DNA from: UBA6912 sp963792895
GTDB taxonomy: Bacteria; Actinomycetota; Acidimicrobiia; Spongiisociales; UBA5794
Assembly: GCA_963792895.1 (NCBI GenBank)
Contig: CAWBYA010000004.1
Coordinates: 372,001 to 436,000 of the forward strand
DNA: 64,000 nucleotides
Reading direction: 5' to 3'
Shown: piece after piece, positions 33,022 to 42,271 of the stretch
Layout: every line of letters starts with the position of its first letter
Position numbering within the stretch: the first letter of the stretch is position 1
Notes under the pieces: generated by a model
Told to the model about the DNA's origin: nothing
What the model saw: only the letters and a program-made list of their open reading frames with translations
Database searches by the model: none
Program-made: the position numbers and the translations under genes

Positions 33022-34554
33022 TCACCGGCTGCGGTCGAAGATCGCGCGCACCGTGTCGATCGTGTCGGCCTCGGCTGCGGCTTTGTCAGGCCGGTAGCCC
33101 TTCACGCGGGCAAAGCGCAGCGCCATGCCGCCGGGGTAGCGAGAGCTCTGTTGAACGCCGTCGAAGGCGATCTCCACCACCTGCTCGGGCCGCACGTGCA
33201 CCACGTGACCTTTGCGGTGCGTCTCCAATTCGAGGAAACGCTCGGTCTGCCACGCCAGCATCTCGTCTGTCATTCCCTTGAAGGTCTTGCCGAGCATCAC
33301 GTAGCCGCCGCTCTGGTCGCGGGCACCGAGGTGGAGGTTCGAAAGCAGGCCCTTCCTGCGCCCTGAGCCCCACTCGACGGCGAGCACGACGAGGTCGAGG
33401 GTGTGGGCCGGCTTCACCTTCAGCCATGCAGCGCCCCGCCGCCCCGCCGCATAGGGTGCGTCGAGTGCCTTCACCATCACGCCCTCATGGCCGGAGGCGA
33501 GGGTGGCTGCCATGAACGCTTCGGCTTCCTCAGCGTTGTCAGTGATGATCCGCGGGACGACCAGCTCAGACGGAAGCCCGGCAAGCGCGTTGAACCGGTC
33601 TGCGGCAGGTGCGTCGAGCAAGTCGACGCCGTCCCGATGAAGAATGTCGAAGAAGAACGGGGTCACCGGCACGCCACCTGCATCGGCTGAGGACCCGGTG
33701 CGGGTCCCGAATCGTGACATGGTGACTTGGAAGGGGTACGGCCGCCCGCCGGGCCGCAGGGCGATGACCTCGCCGTCGAGAATCAGGTCACCGCCGGGTA
33801 TGGCGGCGATGCGCTCCACCACCTCAGGTATCCGATCCGTGACCTCGTTGAGGTTCCGCGTGAAGATGGCGATCCGGTCGCCGCTGCGATGGGCCTGGAT
33901 GCGGGCACCGTCCAGCTTGGCTTCGACCGCAGCCGGTGCGGACGATGCGAGTGCCGTCACCAGATCCTCGGCAGTCGAGGCCAGCATGGGTTGGAGGGGA
34001 CGCAGCACCTCCAGATGTATGCCGGCGAGTGCCGACGCACCTCCATTCAGAGCGGCGACGCCGGCGTCGGCGAGGCTCCCACTCACCATCGCCGCTCGTC
34101 TGACGGCGGCGGCTGGCACGTTCGCTGCCCTGGCGATGGCATCGATCATGAGGCCCTCGGTGGCCCCTTGGCGCAGCTCTCGCAACAGGAGCCTGCGCAG
34201 GAAATCCTGCTCAGGGGCCGTAGCCGCAGCCAACAGACCATGGAGGAGCCTGTTGCGCCGCTCCGTCGACCCTGGTCCCGACTCTGCTGCGATCTGCTCG
34301 AGCACGGCGTCGACCTCGCCGACTCCAAGGCTCGGTGTCTCGGCCGGCGGGCTCTCGGCGCGGCCTACGGTGGCCCATCCCATCCCCAGGGTGTCCTGGC
34401 GCGGCTTGCCCGAGAGGAACGAGATGGCGAGCGCGAGCTCGTCGGGCGAAACGTCGCCGAGGAGCGCCGCCACGATCCGCGCCTTCTCGAGGCGGGAGCG
34501 CGTGGCTGCCACGGCAGCGGATGCTGCGACGAGATGAGCAAGGGTGGCGGACAT
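33022..34554 (-). CDS. lig: ATP-dependent DNA ligase
   Basis: A 510-residue ligase with an N-terminal helical DNA-binding domain (1-190), the adenylation motif EAKLDGARIQAH with Lys213 as the AMP-accepting residue, LILDGEVIAL, and a C-terminal OB fold with AAWLKVKPAHTLDLVVLAVEWG and KTFKGMTDEMLAWQT. The size and layout are those of actinobacterial LigB/archaeal-type ligases, secondary to the NAD-dependent LigA. It converges on the phosphotransferase gene with a 7-base gap. Confidence 0.93.
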   Translation of the reverse strand: MSATLAHLVAASAAVAATRSRLEKARIVAALLGDVSPDELALAISFLSGKPRQDTLGMGWATVGRAESPPAETPSLGVGEVDAVLEQIAAESGPGSTERRNRLLHGLLAAATAPEQDFLRRLLLRELRQGATEGLMIDAIARAANVPAAAVRRAAMVSGSLADAGVAALNGGASALAGIHLEVLRPLQPMLASTAEDLVTALASSAPAAVEAKLDGARIQAHRSGDRIAIFTRNLNEVTDRIPEVVERIAAIPGGDLILDGEVIALRPGGRPYPFQVTMSRFGTRTGSSADAGGVPVTPFFFDILHRDGVDLLDAPAADRFNALAGLPSELVVPRIITDNAEEAEAFMAATLASGHEGVMVKALDAPYAAGRRGAAWLKVKPAHTLDLVVLAVEWGSGRRKGLLSNLHLGARDQSGGYVMLGKTFKGMTDEMLAWQTERFLELETHRKGHVVHVRPEQVVEIAFDGVQQSSRYPGGMALRFARVKGYRPDKAAAEADTIDTVRAIFDRSR

Positions 34555-34609
34555 ACCCCGTGTCTAGCACTCGCTTGGCGGCTCCGGCACGGCTGGCCAT
34601 CATGGACCC

Positions 34610-35572
34610 ATGGAGCTTCGCCCACTCGGCTCGACCGGCCTGTCCGTATCGCCCATAGGCCTCGGTCTCGCTGCGTTGGGAAGGCCGGGGTACCTCAACC
34701 TCGGCCACGGCGACGACCTGTACGACAGGCGAACTCCCCAGATGCTTCGCGGCCATGCCGAAGACGTGCTCGACGCCGCCTACCGGGCGGGCATCCGCTA
34801 CTTCGATGTCGCCCGATCGTACGGTTTGGGGGAGGAGTTCCTCGGGCACTGGCTGCGCCGCACCGGCGTGCCGGCAGGCGGCGTGGGCGTGGGCTCGAAG
34901 TGGGGCTACGAGTACACGGCCGGATGGCAAGTGGATGCGCCGGTGCACGAGGTGAAGGACCATTCCCTAGCCATGCTGGAGCGGCAGGCACCGGAGTCCC
35001 GGCGTCTGCTCGGAGCGCATCTTGGTCTCTACCAGATCCATTCGGCGACGCTCGAGACGGGGGTGCTCGACGACGCGGCCGTTCTGCAGGCGCTCGGCGC
35101 CATGAAGGAGTCCGGCGTAGCGGTGGGTCTGTCGACCTCGGGACCCAACCAGGCGGCAACCGTGCGCCGGGCTATCGAGGTGAGAATCGACGGTGCGCCG
35201 CTGTTCTCGACCGTGCAAGCGACGTGGAACCTGCTCGAGCCATCCGCGGGCCCGGCCCTCTCTGAGGCGGTCAGCGCCGGGCTGGCGGTGATCGTGAAAG
35301 AAGCCGTAGCCAACGGCCGGCTGACAGACCGCAACCAGAAACTGCCGCCACCGCTGGAACGTCTGGAGGCTTCCCCTGACGCGGTGGCTATCGCGGCGGC
35401 CCTCGCCCAGCCGTGGGTCACCGTGGTGCTGAGCGGGGCGGCGACCGAAGCGCAGCTCCTGTCCAACCTCGGTGCGCTGGAGCTGGACGGGGATGTGGTC
35501 AGTGGTCTCGTGGAGGTCGCAGAGTCACCGGCGGTGTATTCGGCCACGCGTAGCGACATGGCCTGGACATGA
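34610..35572 (+). CDS. Aldo/keto reductase
   Basis: A 320-residue AKR barrel: MELRPLGSTGLSVSPIGLGLAALG, then YFDVARSYGLGEEFLG (catalytic Asp/Tyr), the K in GVGSKWGYEY, and IHSATLETGV with the His. NADPH-dependent carbonyl reduction is the family activity; substrate is unknown. CATCAT lies 6 bases before the ATG, an acceptable leaderless -10. It is divergent from the ligase gene. Confidence 0.85.
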   Translation: MELRPLGSTGLSVSPIGLGLAALGRPGYLNLGHGDDLYDRRTPQMLRGHAEDVLDAAYRAGIRYFDVARSYGLGEEFLGHWLRRTGVPAGGVGVGSKWGYEYTAGWQVDAPVHEVKDHSLAMLERQAPESRRLLGAHLGLYQIHSATLETGVLDDAAVLQALGAMKESGVAVGLSTSGPNQAATVRRAIEVRIDGAPLFSTVQATWNLLEPSAGPALSEAVSAGLAVIVKEAVANGRLTDRNQKLPPPLERLEASPDAVAIAAALAQPWVTVVLSGAATEAQLLSNLGALELDGDVVSGLVEVAESPAVYSATRSDMAWT

Positions 35573-35679
35573 TCTCCACTGACCATATGACGTTATATAA
35601 AGATATGGAGAATGCATGTTGCTACGTGTCGATGTGCTAGCGTATGACTCAGCACGACTGCGACCGGTGGAGGGGAACG
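35573..35679 (+). promoter_or_regulatory. AT-rich promoter region of the 670-residue gene
   Basis: Positions 35583-35618 are strikingly AT-rich for this window (TATATAAAGATATGG near 35594-35608) and carry CCATAT/ATATGG arms 14 bases apart (35583-35588, 35603-35608). TAGCGT at 35638-35643 is a likely -10, predicting a start near 35650 and a 30-base leader with GGAGGGG (35669-35675). The AT block could be an UP element or a nucleoid-protein site. Confidence 0.5.
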
Positions 35680-37692
35680 ATGTCGACGAACTCGGCCACA
35701 CCCGAGTTGATGCAGAGCCTGGCGAGCGCCCTCGAGGATATGGCGGGCGAGGCCGAGTTGCGGGGGTCCGTTGGCGCCGAGCTGTGCCGGCAGTTCGGGT
35801 ACTGGTATGCCGCGACCGGCGCTGCGGGCGGCGCTGCGGGTGCAGCCGGATGGGCACGGGCGTGGGCAACGAGCCTGGCCGAGCGCGCCGAACTGCTGGA
35901 TCAGTACGAGGTGATCGCCCTGCTCGGGTCGGCGGCCGCAGGCGGCGCCGGGTCGGGGCTGGGAATGGCCAGATCGTGGGCGCTCGGCTCGGCCGAGCTG
36001 GAATTCTCCAACTGGTACGCCGAGGTCCAGGCTCGAATGACTGCGGAGCGTGTTCGGCGCGAGCAGGTTGCGCTCGGTGAGGCGTTGGCGGCGAGGTTCC
36101 GTGAACCGAGCGAGGTCCTGCTGGCGCCAGAGGACCTGATCACTGCGCTGCAGTCCCTCGGCCCCGTTGGCCTGGCGGCCTTCTTCGAGGACCTCGGCGC
36201 CAAAGGCGTGTACGACATCCTGGCGTTTGGGTACTACGACCCGATGTTCGGTCCTGGGTGGGAGTTCGACGATGCCTTCGCCGTGTCCCTCGAGCGTGCC
36301 TGGGACGATCTCCCCGACGGGTTCCGGCTTCCACTGTTCGAGCGTGCCCCATGGGAGATGCTGTTCACCGTCGCAGCTCGGGGCGACTTCACGGGCAGCT
36401 TCCTGGGGATGCTCGCCGCCAAGATGGCCTCGCAGGGCTTCGTGCCGTACGTGTCGTATGCGGGCGGCTGGTACTACCCAGACGCCATGGTGCGGCTCGC
36501 CGAGCTGATCGCCGGTGACGCTGAGGCGCGCGTGGCGCTCGTCACCTCTCCGTTGCTCTACCGCAGGTGGAACGAGCCCTTCGCTCGATTCGACGAGTGG
36601 GTGCTCGACGTCGTTGCCGCCGAGCTGCCCCGTCTCGGCGACGACCAGTTCATCGAGCTCATCGATGCGGTGCTGCTCCGCGAAGGCGCCGGGAGGACGG
36701 TGGACAACGACGCTCTGGCCCAGCTGCTCATCGGTCATGCGCTCGATCGCAGCCTCGCCCCGACCGCTGAGGGCTACGTTCTCGCCGTCTTGCTGCACGT
36801 GCAAGCTCACGACGGCGTTCCGATGGCGCTGGAGCCCGCGTTCGCCGAGGAAATCGCCTTGTTCATGCCTTCCCTGATCGCCGTGACAGACGGCTCGCCC
36901 AACGATGAGGTTGCCGGTTTCGTGCATCCCGCGACCGGTGACGTCCTCGAGGTCGATGATGCGTTGCTGAGCGCTGCGCTCGCCAACACGATGCGAAACG
37001 AAGAGGCCAGGACCGCGTTGCTCGAGGGCCTCACGGCGTACTTCTCGCTGCGGGCCGCCGAGCTCGAGCTGGTGGCATCCAACGAACTGTTCAACCGCAG
37101 CCTTGCGCTCGCCGACGACATGGGCTCGATGACCGGTCTGCTCATCACTGCGATCAACGCAGCAGACATCAAGCACGCCACGGACCGCGACGAGGCGTTC
37201 GCCGCCATCGTCGGTATGGCGGACACCATCATCGGCATCATCCCCGGCCCCGGCGGCGCGCTCGTCGACGGTCTCGCCGACGGCATCAAGAAAGACCTCA
37301 TCAAGAACGCCGTCAACACCGCCTACACCGAGCTGATCGATCGAGGACTCGCCCAATTCGACTCGAGCTACGAGGGCGCCGCCAGGGTCGGTGCCGACGA
37401 GTTCCGTGACGTGCTGAGCGGCGAGATGGAGGAACTCCTCATGCTGGCGCTCGTCGACGCCCATGTAGGCCTCGGCACCTCGGTCGACGACTTCCTCGGC
37501 ACGAGCACGGCGCAGGGCGTCGACCCCGGCTTCTGGGACGCCGATTCAGGCTTTCTCACCGAAGACATCAATCAGCGGCTCGCCTACAACCAATGGTATG
37601 AATGGGCCAGCCACGAGTATCCCGAGATCGTTGCGGCCATCGTGGTTTACATCACCGAGCTCCAGCAAGAGCTGCCTGTATGGGCCGACTGA
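35680..37692 (+). CDS. Large hypothetical protein, possibly DUF6571-like
   Basis: A 670-residue, strongly acidic, mostly helical protein. The ATG at 35680 has GGAGGGG 4 bases upstream; an ATG at 35644 would sit at the -10 box. Residues 45-75 and 95-115 are Gly/Ala-rich (GAAGGAAGAAGWARAWA, GSAAAGGAGSGLGMA). Near residue 165 is LGPVGLAAFFEDLGAKGVYDIL and near 525 IIGIIPGPGGALVDGLADGI. These two stretches recall actinobacterial DUF6571 proteins linked to secreted or toxin-like systems, but I cannot confirm this. No signal peptide, no catalytic motif and no obvious partner gene. Confidence 0.55.
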   Translation: MSTNSATPELMQSLASALEDMAGEAELRGSVGAELCRQFGYWYAATGAAGGAAGAAGWARAWATSLAERAELLDQYEVIALLGSAAAGGAGSGLGMARSWALGSAELEFSNWYAEVQARMTAERVRREQVALGEALAARFREPSEVLLAPEDLITALQSLGPVGLAAFFEDLGAKGVYDILAFGYYDPMFGPGWEFDDAFAVSLERAWDDLPDGFRLPLFERAPWEMLFTVAARGDFTGSFLGMLAAKMASQGFVPYVSYAGGWYYPDAMVRLAELIAGDAEARVALVTSPLLYRRWNEPFARFDEWVLDVVAAELPRLGDDQFIELIDAVLLREGAGRTVDNDALAQLLIGHALDRSLAPTAEGYVLAVLLHVQAHDGVPMALEPAFAEEIALFMPSLIAVTDGSPNDEVAGFVHPATGDVLEVDDALLSAALANTMRNEEARTALLEGLTAYFSLRAAELELVASNELFNRSLALADDMGSMTGLLITAINAADIKHATDRDEAFAAIVGMADTIIGIIPGPGGALVDGLADGIKKDLIKNAVNTAYTELIDRGLAQFDSSYEGAARVGADEFRDVLSGEMEELLMLALVDAHVGLGTSVDDFLGTSTAQGVDPGFWDADSGFLTEDINQRLAYNQWYEWASHEYPEIVAAIVVYITELQQELPVWAD

Positions 37693-37713
37693 CAGACAGA
37701 GGACCAAGCCGGG

Positions 37714-38967
37714 TCAGCCGATGATCCAGGGCTCGGTCTGTCTGCCATCCAGGAAGCGGATGGCGCTGCCGTCGTGGAAGGCGTCCTCCTCCAGCATGAA
37801 CCTCACGACCTGGCCATCCCACTCGGCGACGGGAGCCGCTACCGAAAGCTCGATCGAGTAGGCGGTGTCTGGATAGATCGGGTAGTCGCCTGGGCCCGGA
37901 ACGCCGCTCTGGTGGTCCCACAGCCCGATTGTCGGCCCCGCAGCGTGACCGTGCAGGCCGAGCGCATGGGTGTAGATCGTTGCGTCGAGACCGTCGTTCC
38001 TGCACGCCGCTCTGGTCGCAGCGAGCACCTCGTTGCCCGTGCGCCCGACCGCCATCTCCGCCATGAGCAGATCTTGCGCCCGATTGGCTGCGCTGATACC
38101 GACGTTCAAACCAGGCGGCGGAGCAGACTCACCGGTCCGCAGCACGTAGGCATGCTGCTGCTGGTCGGTGTGCAGCCCGAGGTGGACGATCCCGAAGTCG
38201 ACGTGGACCAGGTCGCCGGGCCGGATCGCGTCGTCGCCCGGGTGCGCGGCGAAGCTGCCGGCATGGACCGCACCAGCACGCTGGACTGAGGCGGCAGGGT
38301 GGAACCACGTGCCCAGTCCCTGTTGGTGCACCGCTTCACGCAGCCACCACTCCAGATCATTCGTTGTTGTCGCGCCCGGGGTGATCGCTTCGGCTGAGAG
38401 ACCGCGCCGCAGGATCCCGTGGGCGATACGGCACGCTTCGGCGAGTGCGTCGACCTCAGCGCTGATCCGAGTCTCGAGCCACCCGATCGCCAAGGGTTCG
38501 CCCGGCACGATGCGCGACTGCAGCCTGATGGGCAGCGCGGCCAGGAGCGCTGCGTGCTCTGAGGCGCTCAGCCCGTCGGCGAGCGCAAAAGTGGGGGAGA
38601 TGTTCAACGCGATGACGGCGGGATCCGCATCTTCGAGCAGCGCGCCGAGCGCAGTCCATTGGTCCGGCTCGATGGCCGGATCCCATGCAGACGGGAAATG
38701 GTCGCCTACCGCATAGCGCGACACCGCGGTCCGTTCCGTGCCGCCTTTCGTGAAGACCAGGATCGTGCGCCGCCTGGCCGAGATCCAGGTTGCCGGCAGC
38801 ATGGTCTGCACAACGGGGTCCTCGTTGTACTCGCGAGCCACGAGGACCCATGAGTCGATCTCGTGACGCGCCATGAGCATCGGGATCACGGTGTCGAGGC
38901 GTTGTGCCAGCCAGGCGTCGGCGATTGCGGCCTGGGTGCGCTGCGAGGGGAGCGTCTCTGCGGTCAT
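37714..38967 (-). CDS. M24-family metallopeptidase (Xaa-Pro dipeptidase-like)
   Basis: A 417-residue protein with a creatinase-like N-domain and a C-terminal pita-bread domain. Metal ligands are seen in order: VHVDFG (Asp), HTDQQQHA (Asp), YTHALGLHGH (His), YSIELSV (Glu), FMLEEDAF (Glu). It probably cleaves Xaa-Pro dipeptides or a related amide. TACGAT on the minus strand is 7 bases before the ATG at 38967, so an ATG at 38976 inside that box is rejected. Confidence 0.83.
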   Translation of the reverse strand: MTAETLPSQRTQAAIADAWLAQRLDTVIPMLMARHEIDSWVLVAREYNEDPVVQTMLPATWISARRRTILVFTKGGTERTAVSRYAVGDHFPSAWDPAIEPDQWTALGALLEDADPAVIALNISPTFALADGLSASEHAALLAALPIRLQSRIVPGEPLAIGWLETRISAEVDALAEACRIAHGILRRGLSAEAITPGATTTNDLEWWLREAVHQQGLGTWFHPAASVQRAGAVHAGSFAAHPGDDAIRPGDLVHVDFGIVHLGLHTDQQQHAYVLRTGESAPPPGLNVGISAANRAQDLLMAEMAVGRTGNEVLAATRAACRNDGLDATIYTHALGLHGHAAGPTIGLWDHQSGVPGPGDYPIYPDTAYSIELSVAAPVAEWDGQVVRFMLEEDAFHDGSAIRFLDGRQTEPWIIG

Positions 38968-38974
38968 GGCGGGC

Positions 38975-38980
38975 ATCGTA
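38975..38980 (-). promoter_or_regulatory. -10 box of leaderless M24 peptidase gene
   Basis: TACGAT on the minus strand, followed by seven bases and the ATG at 38967. Confidence 0.55.
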
Positions 38981-39122
38981 CCGACCGACGATGAACCTAC
39001 CGCCGCGGGGTCAGTTGGCGAAGATCAGGTGCCGGGAGCGTCGCATCACGTGGTGTTCGGTTTCTTGGTCTGGTCGACCGTTCCGGCACAGGACGTCCCA
39101 GCAAGTTGGTAGTCGCCGCCGG

Positions 39123-39278
39123 TCAGCCGGCGCCGACCACCATCGGCACGGGGGAGTCTTCGAGCTCGACCACCATGCGGCGGACGTCGAGTGCGAAGTC
39201 GATGTTGCTCTCGTCGAGCTTCCACGCATGCTCGGTGAGCCAGGCGTCGATCTCTGCGATGATCGTTTCAGGTTTCAT
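39123..39278 (-). CDS. Small hypothetical protein (51 residues)
   Basis: A 51-residue acidic protein, beginning MKPETIIAEIDAWLTEHAW and followed by NIDFALDVRRMVVELED. AGAGGAG lies 7 bases upstream of the ATG at 39278, which is better than the longer start at 39338. Predicted as two helices. No family recognised. It sits alone between the M24 and CapA genes; the 173 bases on its 5' side contain no other gene I can support. Confidence 0.6.
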   Translation of the reverse strand: MKPETIIAEIDAWLTEHAWKLDESNIDFALDVRRMVVELEDSPVPMVVGAG

Positions 39279-39451
39279 GTGGGTGCTCCTCTCGTTGAGT
39301 GTCCGGAGCAGTCGCCCTCGGTGGATGGCTGCCCCCATCCTTGCAGGCTTTGGCTCTTGAGAACCGCACCTTCACTGATATGACCCCCCGTCGGCCATTC
39401 TCTGTCGTCTCGCAAGGAGAATTGAGCCCGCCGCATCACATTCGTCCCCGA

Positions 39452-40588
39452 TCAGCCGCACGCACCTGGCTCGCGACGTGGCGACGGCTCACCCGATGCA
39501 TCAAACGACCACCCAGAAGACCAGCGGCTGAGGTCGGAGAGCAGGTCGCGGGCTGCGTCGCCCTCCATCGGCTGCGGCCTTCCGGCCGAGATGGCAATCG
39601 GCGTGACCGTGAGCTCTCCGCTCTCGTCGCCTCCGACCTCGAACGTGAAGAACGCACTACGTGCGCTTGGGCCGCGCGCCGACGGAAAGGCGAAGTTCCC
39701 CGTCGAGTAGACGACCCACGCATCGCCGATCCTCTCGACACCCTGGAGCACGTGGGGGTGGCTGCCCACCACGAGGTCGGCCCCCGCCGCCACCCACGCA
39801 GCGGCGAGGTCGCGCTGATAGGGCTGCGGGCAGGAGTCGAGCTGAATCCCCCAATGCACCATCACCACCACGAGGTCGGCAACGTCGTCGGCCGCGGCGA
39901 CGGCGGCGATGGTGCGGTCCTCGAAGCCAGGGCACGCCCATGCGGCCTCGGGCCACCGCGTCGTGTCGTCGGCCACCCAGCCGCACTCGACGTGAGTGAA
40001 GCCGACGAATCCGACCTTCCAGTCTCCAACATCGACGAGCCGGTGGCGGTAGGCAGCGGCGGCGTCCTCACCTGCCCCGAAGTTGGTGATCCCACCACCG
40101 TCGAGGAGCTCGATCGTGCGCAGCAGACCCTCGCGGCGGTAGTCGAGCGTGTGGTTGTTGGCGAGCGACACGGCGTCGACGCCGGCATCTGCGAGCAGCT
40201 GCACCGAGGCGGGAGGAGACTTGAAGACGTATGTCTTGTCCAGCGGCGACCCCACGTCGGGCTCGGCAACGGTTGTCTCGAGGTTGACGGCCGTGTAGTC
40301 GGGTGCGGCGAGCAGCTCAGACACCTCGCCGAACGGGTTCTGCGCATCGAGCCCGTGGGTGAACGACACATCGCCGGCGAAACCGAGAACGATGGGGCTG
40401 CGGGCTGTGGCCGCCACCGTCGTCGGCGTCGCCTGAACTGCCGTCGTTCCGTGGTCGAGCGGAGCTGTGACCGGCGGGAGCGTGGTCAGAACCGGCCGGT
40501 TGGGCGCGGGCGGGTCGGCGGCTTGCGCACCGCCGCATGCGGCGAGCGCGAGAGCCGCGCCAACGATCCAGGGGTGCAACCGGCGCAT
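39452..40588 (-). CDS. CapA-family lipoprotein (poly-gamma-glutamate synthesis type)
   Basis: A 378-residue exported lipoprotein: signal and lipobox ALALAACGG put the acylated Cys at residue 18. A Pro/Thr linker follows, then the CapA metallophosphatase-like domain with GFAGDVSFTHG, AVNLETTVA, SLANNHTLDY, VVMVHWGIQ, and VVGSHPHVLQG. The family is related to calcineurin-type phosphoesterases; a polymer role is by name only. TACGAT is 6 bases before the ATG. Confidence 0.87.
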   Translation of the reverse strand: MRRLHPWIVGAALALAACGGAQAADPPAPNRPVLTTLPPVTAPLDHGTTAVQATPTTVAATARSPIVLGFAGDVSFTHGLDAQNPFGEVSELLAAPDYTAVNLETTVAEPDVGSPLDKTYVFKSPPASVQLLADAGVDAVSLANNHTLDYRREGLLRTIELLDGGGITNFGAGEDAAAAYRHRLVDVGDWKVGFVGFTHVECGWVADDTTRWPEAAWACPGFEDRTIAAVAAADDVADLVVVMVHWGIQLDSCPQPYQRDLAAAWVAAGADLVVGSHPHVLQGVERIGDAWVVYSTGNFAFPSARGPSARSAFFTFEVGGDESGELTVTPIAISAGRPQPMEGDAARDLLSDLSRWSSGWSFDASGEPSPRREPGACG

Positions 40589-40594
40589 CGAACC

Positions 40595-40600
40595 ATCGTA
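40595..40600 (-). promoter_or_regulatory. -10 box of leaderless capA-type gene
   Basis: TACGAT on the minus strand, then GGTTCG and the ATG at 40588. Confidence 0.6.
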
Positions 40601-40695
40601 CGGGGTATTGCCCCCATGCCGGTTTCATGTCGCAATCGCCGAGTATCCACCGGGTGAGGAACGTGGTTGACTCGGGAGGACGCGGAAGGAGCGCG

Positions 40696-42264
40696 ATGGA
40701 CTACGACTTCATCATCGTTGGAGCCGGCTCCGCCGGATGCGTGCTCGCCAATCGATTGAGCAGCGCTCCGGATCGGCGAGTCCTCCTCCTCGAGGCGGGA
40801 GGCTCCTACCGGCACATGAACACGCATATTCCTGCGGCATTCCCCAAGCTCTTCAAGACGAGTCGCGACTGGGACTACATGACGGAACCCGAGCCTTCGC
40901 TCAAGGGTCGATCTGTGTACATCCCACGCGGCAAGATGCTCGGCGGGTCGAGCTCGATGAACGCCATGATCTACATCCGGGGTCGGCACAGCGACTACGA
41001 CGGATGGGATGCGGCCGGGTGCGCAGGGTGGGGATACGACGAGGTGCTTCCCTACTTCCGCCGTTCCGAGGACAACGCGCGCATCCACGATGAGTACCAC
41101 GGCGTAGGCGGTGAGCTGCACGTCGTCGATCAGCGATCACCGAACCCGATGAGCCTCGCATTCGTCGACGCCTGCACATCGTGGGGCATGGCGCGCAACG
41201 ATGACTTCAACGGCTCCAGCCAGGACGGTGCCGGGCTCTATCAGGTGACCCAGCGCCGGGGGTCTCGGTGGAGTGCGGCCAAGGCGTTTCTCAACCCGGC
41301 GCGCTCGCGCAGCAACCTCGTCGTCGAGGCCGGCGCGCACGCAACCAACCTGCTCATCGAGAACGGCAGGGCGACCGGCGTTGCCTACGCAGTGGGGACG
41401 GAACGGAAGACTGCACGGGCGACCGGCGAGGTGATCGTGGCGTGTGGTGCGATCAACTCACCGCAGCTCCTGATGCTGTCCGGCATCGGCCCGGCCGACG
41501 AGCTGCGCGCGATGGGGATCGACACGCTCGTCGACCTGCCGGTAGGTGACAACCTCCAGGATCACCCCGTGGTGATGGTGGTGTACGACTGCCCTGAGCC
41601 GGTGAGCCTGGCACTCGCCGAAAAGCCGAAGGCGCTAGTCGAGTACCTGGCATTCCGGCGCGGCATGCTCAGCTCGAACATCGGCGAGGGAGGTTGCTTC
41701 GTTCACTCCCGCGACGGTCTGGACGCTGCCGACATCCAATTCCATTTCGGCCCCGCCTACTTCGTGGAGCACGGGTTCCAGACGTACGAGGGGCATGCGT
41801 TCTCGCTCGGCCCAACGCTGGTGACCGTGGAGAGCAGAGGCAGCGTTCGGCTGGGATCGGCGAACCCGTTCGACAAGATGCGTATCGCGGGCAACTACCT
41901 GGCGGCGGAGGCCGATGTGCGGTCGATGGTTGCAGGGGTCAGGATCGCAAGGGACCTGGCGGCTCAGCCCGCGTTCGACGACTACCGGGGCGACGAGATC
42001 TTTCCCGGACCCGGCTACGCAACCGATGCCGAACTCGAGGAGTACGTCCGCCAAGTTGCCGAGCTCCTCTACCACCCGGTGGGAACGTGCGCCATGGGGG
42101 CACCAGGCGAGCGCGTGGTCGATCCGGAGTTGCGAGTCAACGGAGTGGACGGCTTGCGCGTCGTGGACGCCTCCGTCATGCCGGTCATCGTCGGCGGCAA
42201 CACGAATGCGCCGACGATCATGATCGCCGAGCGTGCTGCCGACCTGATCCTGCGGGCTTCTTGA
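40696..42264 (+). CDS. GMC oxidoreductase (choline dehydrogenase-like)
   Basis: A 522-residue FAD enzyme: FIIVGAGSAGCVLANRLS nucleotide fold at the start, the signature PRGKMLGGSSSMNAMIYIRG near residue 80, and a C-terminal LYHPVGTCAMG with the catalytic His, then GGNTNAPTIMIAERAADLI. It oxidises an alcohol, choline or a related compound being candidates. AAGGAG is 5 bases before the ATG at 40696. The PfkB kinase gene follows after 7 bases. Confidence 0.9.
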   Translation: MDYDFIIVGAGSAGCVLANRLSSAPDRRVLLLEAGGSYRHMNTHIPAAFPKLFKTSRDWDYMTEPEPSLKGRSVYIPRGKMLGGSSSMNAMIYIRGRHSDYDGWDAAGCAGWGYDEVLPYFRRSEDNARIHDEYHGVGGELHVVDQRSPNPMSLAFVDACTSWGMARNDDFNGSSQDGAGLYQVTQRRGSRWSAAKAFLNPARSRSNLVVEAGAHATNLLIENGRATGVAYAVGTERKTARATGEVIVACGAINSPQLLMLSGIGPADELRAMGIDTLVDLPVGDNLQDHPVVMVVYDCPEPVSLALAEKPKALVEYLAFRRGMLSSNIGEGGCFVHSRDGLDAADIQFHFGPAYFVEHGFQTYEGHAFSLGPTLVTVESRGSVRLGSANPFDKMRIAGNYLAAEADVRSMVAGVRIARDLAAQPAFDDYRGDEIFPGPGYATDAELEEYVRQVAELLYHPVGTCAMGAPGERVVDPELRVNGVDGLRVVDASVMPVIVGGNTNAPTIMIAERAADLILRAS

Positions 42265-42271
42265 GCGGCAG

